A stretch of 64,000 bases of DNA from positions 10,950,067-11,014,066 of the forward strand of contig OZ022588.1 in NCBI GenBank assembly GCA_963669155.1. The letters are read 5' to 3'. Below are positions 55,761 through 64,000 of this stretch, piece after piece. A model generated the notes under the pieces. That model searched no databases and was not told where the DNA came from. It saw only the letters and a list, made by a program, of their open reading frames with translations. The DNA is from Arbacia lixula (Eukaryota; Echinodermata; Echinoidea; Arbacioida; Arbaciidae). A program made the translations under genes and the position numbers. The number at the start of each line of letters is the position of its first letter. The first letter of the stretch is position 1.

Positions 55761-56555
55761 TTCGTCATGTGCCTGAATTGTGCAATGTCAAACAAACAAA
55801 AAGTAAAACAATGCGCAGCCCATTAACAATGACGAGGCCAAAATGAAACAAATAAATGACCTGGAAGCACGACTGCTGAGACAACAGCATTCTTCTAGGC
55901 AGTACATCTGGTAAATTAAATGCCTTTCATGAGCTACTGCAGCTGTTACTGCGACCAGCCCGCTCACGCAGTGAGCGCGGGAGCAGTCCCGGGAGCTGTC
56001 CCGGGGCTACTGCAGCTGCAGCGGGTACCGACTACCGGTACAGCGTAACTTCAGCGCCCGGCGCGTCGGGCGAGTTTACATCAGAATCTTGACCCGCTGC
56101 TACTGAGTACTGCCGACCGACCTATGTTGACATCTATAGCATATATATCTTAATTATTCAGAGAGCATGACAATGTGCTACTTACGCCTAAGTCATATTC
56201 CTGATCTGTCCCCACAGTCACAGACTAATTAAACACCATACAACATGAGGATAAGAAATTACGAGGCTCAGGGCTCGGCAATGTTTACTAAATTTCCACC
56301 TGAACGATGAGTACGTACGTGCGAGTGCATGCATAACACTGCAGCTCCCTGAGCTAAACGTGTGAGATTGTTGTTGTTATTGTTGCTCTCATTGTTTTTT
56401 TATTTAAAAAAAAAAATGGTCAGCTAAAATTGGTTGAATGGTTTATAATCAGGTTTGGTGACATTTCATGGAGTATTATTCGTGTAATAATGCTTAGAAT
56501 AATGATTAAATTAGATTTTCACTTTTTGACAAATTTGGACCTATAGGCCTACACA
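55761..56555. other. Intergenic; includes a GC-rich patch
   Basis: 55950-56110 is GC-rich with CpG and short palindromes (CGGGAGCAGTCCCGGGAGCT, CTACTGCAGCTG). It could be a regulatory CpG patch or a repeat; no gene can be attached. The rest is AT-rich and featureless. Confidence 0.45.
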
Positions 56556-56725
56556 ACATAATATGGGAGAGCACCTCGCATGTGACGTCACAAAATAAAA
56601 ACTTCAAAATCAAATAACTTTCTTTTCGTTTGACCGATTTTTTGTCAATCCTTCACTTATATGTTTCTTGCATGTGTCTCCGTTTATTGAAACAAAACTA
56701 ATTTCAGAGTGAAGTTCCCCTTTAA
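56556..56725. repeat. Interspersed 'GTGACGTCACA' repeat, copy interrupted by piggyBac
   Basis: The motif order is GCATGTGACGTCACAAAAT, AAACTTCAAAATC, ATAACTTTCTTTTCGTTTG, GATTTTTTGTCAA, TATGTTTCT, CAGAGTGAAGTTCCCCTTTAA. It is related to 15395 and 17810. Its terminal TTTAA supplies the TTAA used by the adjacent piggyBac insertion. Confidence 0.65.
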
Positions 56726-56738
56726 CCCTTTCCTGCCC
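56726..56738 (+). repeat. piggyBac left terminal inverted repeat
   Basis: CCCTTTCCTGCCC directly follows TTAA. It pairs with the right TIR at 60296-60308 with one mismatch. Confidence 0.93.
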
Positions 56739-56868
56739 AAATTTATTTCTTGTGGTCAAATTTAGGCTGTGATTTTTTTCTGCTTTGGTTGTACCCTAAA
56801 TATGATGGGAAAGATCTTCAACTGTGACAAATTTATTTTGATAATCAATTATCAAGGCTAATTAATGG

Positions 56869-56935
56869 CGGGACTTTGAAGTCCCGACAGGCTGAGAGAG
56901 CATAATTTTTTTTAGGCCTGGGACTTAAAAGTCCC
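56869..56935. promoter_or_regulatory. Left subterminal palindromes of piggyBac (two copies)
   Basis: CGGGACTTTGAAGTCCCG at 56869-56886 and GGGACTTAAAAGTCCC at 56920-56935. Their symmetry and restriction to the ends make them candidate transposase-binding sites (inference). Confidence 0.7.
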
Positions 56936-57636
56936 GACACTTGCACTCAAACATCGCATCACAGACATCACACTTATGCAGATAAATACATCACCACTTC
57001 TTAATGATGACAATGCCACATAATAATGATGTTTTGGGGTACATAATAATCCAATCCCAAACTTTATTTTGCTCATAATTAATGAGTCTTAACGCTCATA
57101 CAAAGCTGCATTTTACGTGTTACTGATATTTCACAACATGTATGTTTGTCTCTCTGTATACAGTAATTCTTATGTATGTAAGCAAACTCATACATGTACT
57201 GTACTATCAACTGGAATTTTCTTTTCAACGAGGAAGTCTGTCACGAGCATCTAACTTTGAATTTGTTTTAACAGTAACTTTCATGTACTTGATAAGATGT
57301 ATCAACAAGATCAGCACATTTTAATAGCATAGGTTTGAAAATTGAGAGCGTAAATTAGATCACTAATGGTTAATGTATTATTTTTATGTGGGTTATGGAT
57401 ATTAGTATTAAACTCAAGTTCAGTAGTTATACAAAAGTCATGTAATAACATGTGATTAATCATATAAAACAAATGTGAATTTCCTTTCCATAAAGGACAG
57501 ATACAGAGAGTGGAAAAGACAATGAAAAGACTTTACAAGAGTAATCACTACTTCGATATGTACTTTACATATACATGTACTTGTCAACTGCTATGAGCTG
57601 GCATACCTGTCCTTTCCAATTTAGACAGCATAAATC

Positions 57637-59517
57637 TCATGCACTATGGTAGGATGTGAAACAGTTCTTTTTTTCATTCATGCAGAGGAAGATTTTGCAT
57701 GTAGTACATTTGCTATGAGGTCTAGACTCGACCCCCTTTACTGAGCAGACCTCACACCTTCCTCTCTGAGGCACAAATTCTGGCATGTGGCAACCAACGT
57801 TCTGAAGACGAACATCATCCCCCACACTGTAACCCACTTTTCTGCGTTTGAGCGATTTTGAGGGTGGTGGTTGAGCAGCCCCTGGGGAAGATGGCCGTCC
57901 TCTTTTCTTACCACTTGCTTTTGGCTTTCCCAGAGTGAGCAGACCCATGGTAACCTTTCGGCGATATTGCAGGAGAGGCATCTTACCATGCACGGACTGG
58001 TATGCCACATAGGAGTTGACAAATCCTATGTCCAGTAAGCCCCAGTAGATTCGGTGCCACCACTTCAGAGACTTCCTGTTGACAGCATACAGGGCTCTCA
58101 GCATGTCTGCTTTGTCGACACCCCCCATGTTCTTGTTATAGTCCGCGATTGCAGTCGGACTAGGCACATCAAGTTTTTCACCGTTTCTTTGCCTCCTCTG
58201 TACTGATGTCTCCTCGGTCCCATGAAAGTTTGATATGACCATAATTGCCTTGTTGTCCTTCCACTTGAATGCGGCAATGTCCTTGTCGCTTACCCGGTGG
58301 TCATACTGTCCCCTTTCTTTCAGGTCCTTCTCTGGTGCAAGGGCGGGAAGGTGTTTCCTGTTGGAACGGATTGTTCCACAAGCGAGTATCCCATCCTCCT
58401 TGAGATTCTCCATCAGAGGCACAGAAGAAAAGAAGTTGTCAAAGTACACTTCGTAGTGCTTTCCGACGAGGGGGCGGGTCAACGAGTAGACAACCTTCTC
58501 TCCCAGACCATACGCTTCAGGAAAGGTCTCACCTTCAGCCCCATCTGTGCCTTTACCTTGGTACACTTGGATGTGCCCAATGTAGCCACTGTTGTCTGCC
58601 CTTGTCCAGAGTTTATACCCCCTCTTGATTGGCTTCATGGGGTTGTACTGCTTGAGGGTGGAGCGACCTTTGAACAAGATCATGCTCTCGTCAACACTCT
58701 GCCTTCTCCCCATGTGATAGAGGTATGCAAATCGTTCATTGAACCCATCCATCAGAGGTCGCAGCTTGTAGAGGCGATCAGTATTGCCAGTCGGCATTGC
58801 CAGGTTGTTGTTACAGTGGAGGTTGGAGAGAATGTCAGCAAATCGGTTTCTTGGCATTGTTTCTGCGACGATGGCCACGTGAAGATCTTGAGCTAAGCAC
58901 CAATAGTCTCTCCAAGATGGGAGCTGATGGTACCCCATGAAGAAATTAATTCCAGTGAAACCTAACAGCTCCTCATCTGTTACGGGAGTGAAGGTCCGTC
59001 CTTTCTGGACTGCATACTGGTTTGTCTCAAACAAAATTTTCTTGCGAATATCTTCATCAAAGAATTTCAAGAAAAAGTCTGTTGGACAAGAGCAGTGTGC
59101 AAATTCATCTTGGCGGCATGAATCTGCTTCCTCGTTGAATGAGGGCTGGTCTGTCACTGCTTTTTTCTTCTTCCATCTTCTCTTTTCATTCTGGGTTGTA
59201 AGAGTACTGAGGGGCTGGTCATCTTCATCATCGTCTTCGTCGTCTGCATCAGTATCTCTAGCAGCAGCCTCAAGTGCATCCTTCTTAACAATCAGTTTAC
59301 TGAGGGGCACATCTTCATCCGGATCCTCAATGTCGAGTCTTGAATACGTTGCATCATATTCTGCCTCTGAAAATTCGTCCTCTTCGTCAGACTCGACTGG
59401 GGTATCTTCGTCTGGTCCATATTCAGGAAGCCCCATTATCATGGTATTTAGAAGGGCTTCTGCAGTTTCGTCATCAGCAGACATAGCTAAATATGAGGAA
59501 AAGAAGAAATATGTCAA
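57637..59517 (-). CDS. piggyBac-type transposase, intact (up to 626 aa)
   Basis: DDE_Tnp_1_7 (piggyBac) family. It catalyses TTAA-specific, footprint-free cut-and-paste transposition in the nucleus. Numbered from the longest start, there is an acidic N-terminal region (about 13-105; DADDEDDDEDD). The catalytic core follows, with D276 (SVDESMILFKGR), D360 (YEVYFDNFFSSVPLMENL) and D468/D471 (GGVDKADML), which match the known D268, D346, D447 and D450 of insect piggyBac. A basic linker (GKKRGRPSSP, SLKRRK) may serve as nuclear localisation signal. The C-terminal cysteine-rich zinc finger (CEVCSVKGVESRPHSKCTTC...C) should bind DNA. No stops or frameshifts were seen. An acceptor-like TTTTCCTCATATTTAG ends just before a second in-frame ATG (59484, MSADDE), so that start, after a 5' intron, may be the real one. 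No host domain is fused to it. Confidence 0.95.
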   Translation of the reverse strand: MTYFFFSSYLAMSADDETAEALLNTMIMGLPEYGPDEDTPVESDEEDEFSEAEYDATYSRLDIEDPDEDVPLSKLIVKKDALEAAARDTDADDEDDDEDDQPLSTLTTQNEKRRWKKKKAVTDQPSFNEEADSCRQDEFAHCSCPTDFFLKFFDEDIRKKILFETNQYAVQKGRTFTPVTDEELLGFTGINFFMGYHQLPSWRDYWCLAQDLHVAIVAETMPRNRFADILSNLHCNNNLAMPTGNTDRLYKLRPLMDGFNERFAYLYHMGRRQSVDESMILFKGRSTLKQYNPMKPIKRGYKLWTRADNSGYIGHIQVYQGKGTDGAEGETFPEAYGLGEKVVYSLTRPLVGKHYEVYFDNFFSSVPLMENLKEDGILACGTIRSNRKHLPALAPEKDLKERGQYDHRVSDKDIAAFKWKDNKAIMVISNFHGTEETSVQRRQRNGEKLDVPSPTAIADYNKNMGGVDKADMLRALYAVNRKSLKWWHRIYWGLLDIGFVNSYVAYQSVHGKMPLLQYRRKVTMGLLTLGKPKASGKKRGRPSSPGAAQPPPSKSLKRRKVGYSVGDDVRLQNVGCHMPEFVPQRGRCEVCSVKGVESRPHSKCTTCKIFLCMNEKKNCFTSYHSA

Positions 59518-59875
59518 TTAAATTGATATATTTTGCCACTTATAGATCATAACTGAAGGAGTGAAATACAAATGAAGCACTGATTAATTGATTAATACCT
59601 TAATAAGAAGTACAATTATGCAGAAGGAAATTGTGTATTATGTACATACATTATATTTCATCACTTTCACATGTACTAAATTTTGAATATTCATAAAATA
59701 TGGCATTATCGGTTTACACACAATTTTTGTAAGCTGGGCAGGTAAAGACATTAAGTATCCAATGTTTGAATTGCAAATGTGTGAATCTTCATTAAGATTA
59801 TGTTGTGTATCATATAAAAGTGGCTCAAACAGAATAACACTTTTCATATCAGCAGATTAATGCGTAGCTGCCTGA

Positions 59876-60292
59876 CGGGACTTTAAAGTCCAGTTTTTTG
59901 CTGTACATTACGTATGAGGCTGCCTGTCGGGACTTACAAGTCCCAAGAAGAAAAACTGTCATATTTTCTTAATTAATGCATATAAACTTGTGGTTATGAG
60001 TTATAAGTAGTTTATAGAGGTATATCTAACACATAAAAAATCAAGACCTTCTTACCTTGTCTTTGGATGGTCAAACTTTCGATAAGAAATCACTGTTGAA
60101 AAAGGCACTGGTTCTACACGTGGAGCAAGAAAGCACATGGTGACTGCATGTCTGTACCTCACCCTATAGAGGGCAGTATGGTTTTAAACCACTAAATAGG
60201 GACTTAGGAGTCCCATCAGGTAGGAAAGGGGTTAGAAATGTTTGTCATTTTAATATAATTATGCTTCATCTCACTTGGGACTGAAAAGTCCC
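59876..60292. promoter_or_regulatory. Right subterminal palindromes of piggyBac (four copies)
   Basis: CGGGACTTTAAAGTCC at 59876-59891, GGGACTTACAAGTCCC at 59929-59944, GGGACTTAGGAGTCCC at 60199-60214 and GGGACTGAAAAGTCCC at 60277-60292. A degenerate second TIR copy, TCAGGTAGGAAAGGGGTTAG, lies at about 60215-60234. Confidence 0.7.
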
Positions 60293-60295
60293 GTC

Positions 60296-60308
60296 GGGCG
60301 GGAAAGGG
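60296..60308 (-). repeat. piggyBac right terminal inverted repeat
   Basis: GGGCGGGAAAGGG immediately precedes TTAA at 60309. It is the inverted partner of 56726-56738. Confidence 0.93.
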
Positions 60309-60348
60309 TTAAAGCAGATTAGGTATATCTAAACAGATCGATCGATCG

Positions 60349-60362
60349 GGGAGAGAAAGAGA

Positions 60363-60432
<70 letters not shown>
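60349..60432 (+). repeat. (GA)n microsatellite
   Basis: About 80 bases of GAGA with a few GAAA interruptions, followed by a G-run at 60438-60452. Confidence 0.95.
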
Positions 60433-60433
<1 letters not shown>

Positions 60434-60639
60434 GGGTGGGGGGGGGGGGGGGTGAGGGGTAAAGCGAAAGGCATGAGTTCGCATGTGTGCATGCATGGAG
60501 TGGGTGGATTAATGCAGGGGTAATGAAGAATCATTGGCAGGCCTAGTAAATTGGAAAAAGAAAGACAAGTCATGTTTAAATCAAATAATGATTGACATAT
60601 AGGCCTCGATCGATCAAGATGCTATAAAATGTATTGGTC

Positions 60640-60830
60640 TTTATAGAAGGCCCCTCTATACGATCACAGCAATCACTGAGGTGAGTCGGATCATGGGTGT
60701 ATGAAGCGGGCTACGCCCTCAATCTTTTATTGGTCCGATTCAAATCAAAACTTGAAAATATCATAGCTTATCCTTTGACAGATTTTTGTCAAAACCTAGC
60801 TTCACTAGTATGTTTCTGTCATGTTTTTTT
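60640..60830. repeat. Interspersed 'TATCCTTTGACAGATTTT' repeat, copy near piggyBac
   Basis: CAAAACTTGAAAATATCATA, GCTTATCCTTTGACAGATTT and GTATGTTTCTGTCATG follow the order seen at 15395 and 17810. It is non-coding. Confidence 0.55.
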
Positions 60831-62160
60831 TTTCAAATCAATTTTATTCAAATATTCTCGAGATTATAAACAATAACAATCTCAACGAACGTCGAAGACA
60901 ATTTGCATGCACACTCCATCTGTCTGCATACATAACAAATTTGCATTTTCGGGTATAAATGTACTTTTCAATGTCTTTATTATAAATTTAAGCAATTTAA
61001 AGTTCAAAAGCGATAATACGTCGTTTTTATATTTCGTGGTAAAGATTTAATATTTTACATACAAAATAAGGAAATTGAATTTGCTATGCTCCCGTGTTAA
61101 AAGACCAAACAAGAAATCTGTCTTATTCAAAACCATATCATCGCCTATATAGTAACTTCTTGTATAAATTCTCAGTCATTCTTCCCTTTAACACAGAAAC
61201 TTAAAGTCTCAAATCGAAAGAATTGAATTGCAGGTCTGAAATTCAACATTGGTATTATACAGACAGACGGGGCATTCTTTAATCGAAATTACATTTTTGG
61301 ACATACCCCCCCCCCCCCCCCCCCCCCCCCCCCCGAATCAGAGGAGCCAGCAATCTCAGCGGATTCAACGTCCTGCAGAGACTGATTTTCGGTCTAGCCG
61401 AGCTAGTTTATGTGCATGCCAGACATATTATTGTTCAGATTCTAAACCATCATGACAGATCACGTACGTTGGCCTATACAGCACTTACAAAACTGGCTTG
61501 ATGCATTACTTGATGGAAACCAAACTTTGGTCGCGCGTGAGCTCCTCCCCTGGGAGTAAGTGGGATTAATTAAGTTACGTAATAGTAATACGACTAGAGT
61601 TAGTCTTTACCGCAGTCCCATATGATGGGCATAATGAACATTTTAGATATATCTGAGTCGTTCTTATAAATGTTTAATTTGTATTTCTAGACATTTAAAG
61701 AAATATTATTTGTTGGCAGTAAAACGTTATCAGCGATAGTGTTTTAAACGGAAATAGAACTTTCAGTGTAGTGTAGAGAGAGGTTATTTTTAATTGTGTC
61801 TGAGAATAGCGACAGCAGACACTGGCGGCAGTTCGAAACGGCTCGAGATACGTACGCTACGTCAACTTCAGCACAATTAAAGGAGCATCATCTTAACTGA
61901 TTTATAGTAAGTTTCTGTTTTCTAATTACTTTAAAAGTGACGTTACATTTACAAAAGAGATGTATCTGGTCATGAACCGTTAATAATAGTGGATAATCGG
62001 TCGATACCAGCATCAAAACAACGCCGATAAAATTGGGTAGGTCTTTGCGTAGTCCCATATCACCCAAATGATGTGTGTCTGAAGTTAATCCTGAACTTTG
62101 TACTAGCACGACTAGGTCTATCATAATTGGGGCAATCCTGGGTTTGGGGGTAAATTTCTT
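60831..62160. other. Intergenic sequence with a 29-base poly-C run
   Basis: A pure C run lies at 61306-61334. No convincing ORF was found. CpG-containing sequence near 61830-61870 could belong to a promoter of the candidate gene to the right, but no core promoter element was identified. Confidence 0.5.
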
Positions 62161-62598
62161 TAGGGACGTGTTTATCAACTCTTTTTTGGGTAGAATTAAG
62201 GTTTCCAAACGCGTTTAATTTTTTTAAAATGTGTTCAAACGAGTTGATAAACGCAAAGGTGTTTTGGGGGTTTGGAAAGCTGTTTTGAAACACGGAAATT
62301 TGTACGATCCTAAACGCGTTTAAACCAGAGAGGCATTTAAAGAAGCGAGATTAACGCAAAGCTGTTTTGAAATGCTTTTAAACCACGTGTTTTTGGCGAC
62401 AAGGCTGGTTTTCAACTTGGGCGATGGAGTTGATAAACGCACCGTTTTTTAAATGCGTTTGGAAACGCTTTTGTAAAGGCCTTTGGAGTTGATAATGCAC
62501 CATTTTTTTAAACGTGTTTAGAAACGCATTTGGAAACACGTTCGTAAAGGCCTTTGGAAACGCGTTTAAATTTCTGAAAAGTTGATAAACACGGCCTA
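62161..62598. mobile_element. Foldback element with iterated GTTGATAAACGC motifs
   Basis: The ends are TAGGGACGTGTTTATCAACT and the complement TAGGCCGTGTTTATCAACT. Both continue inward to an AAACGCGTTT palindrome. Inside, GAGTTGATAA(A/T)(C)GC recurs near 62240, 62430 and 62485, and TTGTAAAGGCCTTTGGA recurs near 62472 and 62543. No ORF was seen. It is a non-autonomous DNA element by structure. Confidence 0.65.
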
Positions 62599-62631
62599 GG
62601 TTGATAACTTCAGCACAGGCCCAACGTCTAG

Positions 62632-62670
62632 GGTTAGGGTAAGGTTGGGGTTAGGTTAGGTCCTAATCCT
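62632..62670 (+). repeat. Interstitial telomere-like sequence
   Basis: TAGGGTTAGGG followed by degenerate TAAGG/TTGGGG/TTAGG units, about 38 bases. It is short and imperfect, so this is an interstitial remnant or simple repeat, not a chromosome end. Confidence 0.5.
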
Positions 62671-63239
62671 AACATAAAAATGATGTAGAAACTAGACAGA
62701 GTAATAGAAGTAACTTAATTTTAAATTAAATCTTAAATGAGATTGATGGCTTTGTGTCTCTAGTTCAATAGGCCTATAGATTAGTTAACTACACAGCTCC
62801 CATGCAAGAATCGTTTCTATGATATTGATTTTTGCCATTTCAACAGCGTAGAAGTTTTGACAATCTGTTCATTTTTGCAATGATCTCTGTCCAGTTACCC
62901 GTGCATGTATCTACAGGTATCATCTGGCTGCGCACTGCAATGTGTTGGGTTTCATAAGAACAAGAATTTTGAGATCAAACTTGGCATGACATGACCATGG
63001 GCAAGTTACTCTTATCACTGGGCAAAAATAGAAAAGAAACTCTTGCCGGCATACTGTCTGTAGTTTAAACGAAATATTTGAATCCAGCAATGTTGACTCT
63101 TTACCCCACCTTTTATTTAATGAAAGGTTAAATGGGCAATGGACTTCCAAGACGTGTCTCCAACTGACGTCTGCGACATCTTCTTGACTGACTTGAGTTG
63201 AGGCTTGAGAGAGGCGTGTCCCTGTAAGAAGCTGACACG

Positions 63240-63369
63240 ATGAAGAGACTTCAGACCAGCGGTATCAATAAGAGGGCGGGGCAATGGCCAGTGAAGAAAC
63301 TCCCCAAGACACCTCAGCGGTCGACACAGGGGAAGAAACCTCCCCCTGCTGAACATCGTGATGATGAAG
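63240..63369 (+). CDS. Candidate first coding exon of an unidentified gene (partial)
   Basis: ATG at 63240 opens a frame reading MKRLQTSGINKRAGQWPVKK, LPKTPQRSTQGKKPPPAEHR, DDE. It meets a donor GAAG|GTACCT at 63370, phase 1. Without splicing the frame ends about ten codons later at TAA. The sequence is basic and proline-rich, with no known domain. No downstream exon was found in the remaining 630 bases, so the gene would continue past the window. It may equally be a chance ORF. Confidence 0.25.
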
Positions 63370-63419
63370 GTACCTGTAAAGCAATTGTAGTTTAATCACG
63401 AGAGAGGTTTACGGTACAC

Positions 63420-63660
63420 CATGTGTAAAGTCCTGGAGGACTGAGATGAGAAAACGTGGATAGAATTGAAGGTGAAATGAACAGGCGAGGAAGTGGAGAT
63501 TTGAAAGTTGAGTATTCTTTCGAAATGAGTGTAGTCCTGAAAAGGACTGTAAACCAGAAAGCGTGAAGAGCTGATGAGTAGAGAGGTAGACTCGACGTTT
63601 CGGGCAGATTGACTCTCCGTCTTCAGGAGACAGTCAATGGTAATGTACTATCTCTTTATG
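63420..63660 (-). repeat. Possible Penelope-like element remnant (GAAACGTCGAGTC)
   Basis: On the minus strand TGAAGACGGAGAGTCAATCT, GCCCGAAACGTCGAGTCTAC occurs in order. Sequence of the type CTGAAGA...CGAAACGTCG is, from memory, frequent at the ends of Penelope-like retroelements. Two inverted GTCCTNNAGGAC hairpins (63430-63442 and 63535-63549) lie alongside. No RT or GIY-YIG coding is present, and I could not fold a hammerhead motif here. Confidence 0.3.
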
Positions 63661-64000
63661 TCCATGAATTTATCCACAAAGGATACAAACAAATCCCAAA
63701 GAGGTTCATTTTGTTAGCACGCAACGCGTTCAAGAATTAGGACTGTAAAACTGGTAATTTTCGCGCGACTGAGTTTTTCGCGGCACTGCACACATACACC
63801 TTATTCGTGGGATGTTATTTGGGTGCACAAGAAACAATTGTCACCAAAAAAATATCCACCCTAGATGCATTAAAGTCATGTACAAAATATTTTCATGAAC
63901 ATTTAACACTACCACAAAAAAGCCAAGAGCTGTGCAATGTGTCTCAGCATGACACATGAATGCTAGTACTGGTAACTCTGCAATTCCCAACAGATTTGCA

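Larger units (their letters stand above)
56726..60308 (-). mobile_element. Complete piggyBac transposon (3583 bp)
   Basis: TTAA flanks both sides (56722-56725 and 60309-60312), the hallmark piggyBac target duplication. The termini are inverted: CCCTTTCCTGCCC on the left and CCCTTTCCCGCCC read inward from the right, one mismatch in 13. The interior holds an intact minus-strand transposase ORF (57637-59517). Near both ends are palindromic GGGACTTnnAAGTCCC motifs, two on the left and four on the right. A candidate minus-strand poly(A) signal lies at 57063-57068. Confidence 0.95.

Noticed and set aside
58297..59521. 194-199-codon plus-strand ORFs opposite the transposase
   Set aside because: Antisense shadow of the piggyBac transposase coding sequence; no independent motif.
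62632..62670. Telomere or chromosome end
   Set aside because: Only about 38 bases of degenerate TTAGGG, internal to the window; interstitial sequence.
63560..63605. Hammerhead ribozyme (CTGATGAG present near GTTTCG)
   Set aside because: CTGATGA and GAAAC lie on opposite strands here, so the conserved hammerhead core is not formed.

Overview
This window is animal nuclear DNA. Genes are split by GT-AG introns, microsatellites are plentiful, and there are many foldback elements and minisatellites. The conserved genes and the echinoderm-style repeats point to a sea urchin or a close relative; this is inference, since no species-diagnostic sequence was compared. No prokaryotic operon, CRISPR array, rRNA gene or canonical tRNA gene was seen.

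Region 1 (1-32 kb) is dominated by one plus-strand gene, a stomatin (band-7/SPFH membrane protein). Eight coding exons could be placed to the base between 3240 and 28826. All splice sites are GT-AG and the phases join into a continuous frame of 261 codons plus a stop. The first coding exon (the short cytoplasmic N-terminus) was not found. The introns are unusually rich in tandem repeats, several lying directly against splice sites: a 99-bp repeat that copies an exon end plus its donor seven times, a 20-bp repeat starting at another donor, and an 11-bp C-rich repeat forming a polypyrimidine tract. The introns also hold foldback/MITE-like elements, a 1.04-kb element with perfect 8-bp target-site duplications, SINE-like sequences and several minisatellites (45, 61 and about 203 bp).

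Region 2 (34-51.6 kb) holds an uninterrupted 773-codon ORF for a protein with a repetitive, disordered basic N-terminal part and a beta-propeller-like C-terminus (NHL-type, as in TRIM-NHL proteins but without RING or B-boxes). Its flanks are duplicated immediately downstream without the ORF. They run into three tandem copies (3.4, 5.1 and 4.1 kb) of a segment that carries two C-rich minisatellites and one hairpin MITE. The very long ORFs across the minisatellites are artefacts of repeat periods divisible by three.

Region 3 (52-60.3 kb) has a minus-strand HAD-superfamily gene resembling HDHD3, a decayed LINE reverse-transcriptase 3' fragment, and a structurally complete piggyBac transposon (56726-60308). 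The transposon has TTAA on both sides, 13-bp terminal inverted repeats, an intact transposase ORF and six subterminal palindromes. It is inserted into the end of an older short repeat.

Region 4 (60.3-64 kb) contains simple repeats, a 29-base poly-C run, a 438-bp foldback element with iterated internal motifs, and a candidate first coding exon (63240-63369) of a gene that would continue beyond the window.

No coherent new multi-gene system is visible. The most interesting material is the splice-site-embedded tandem repeats, the ORF-less duplicate of the propeller locus, and the intact piggyBac with its unusual subterminal palindromes.
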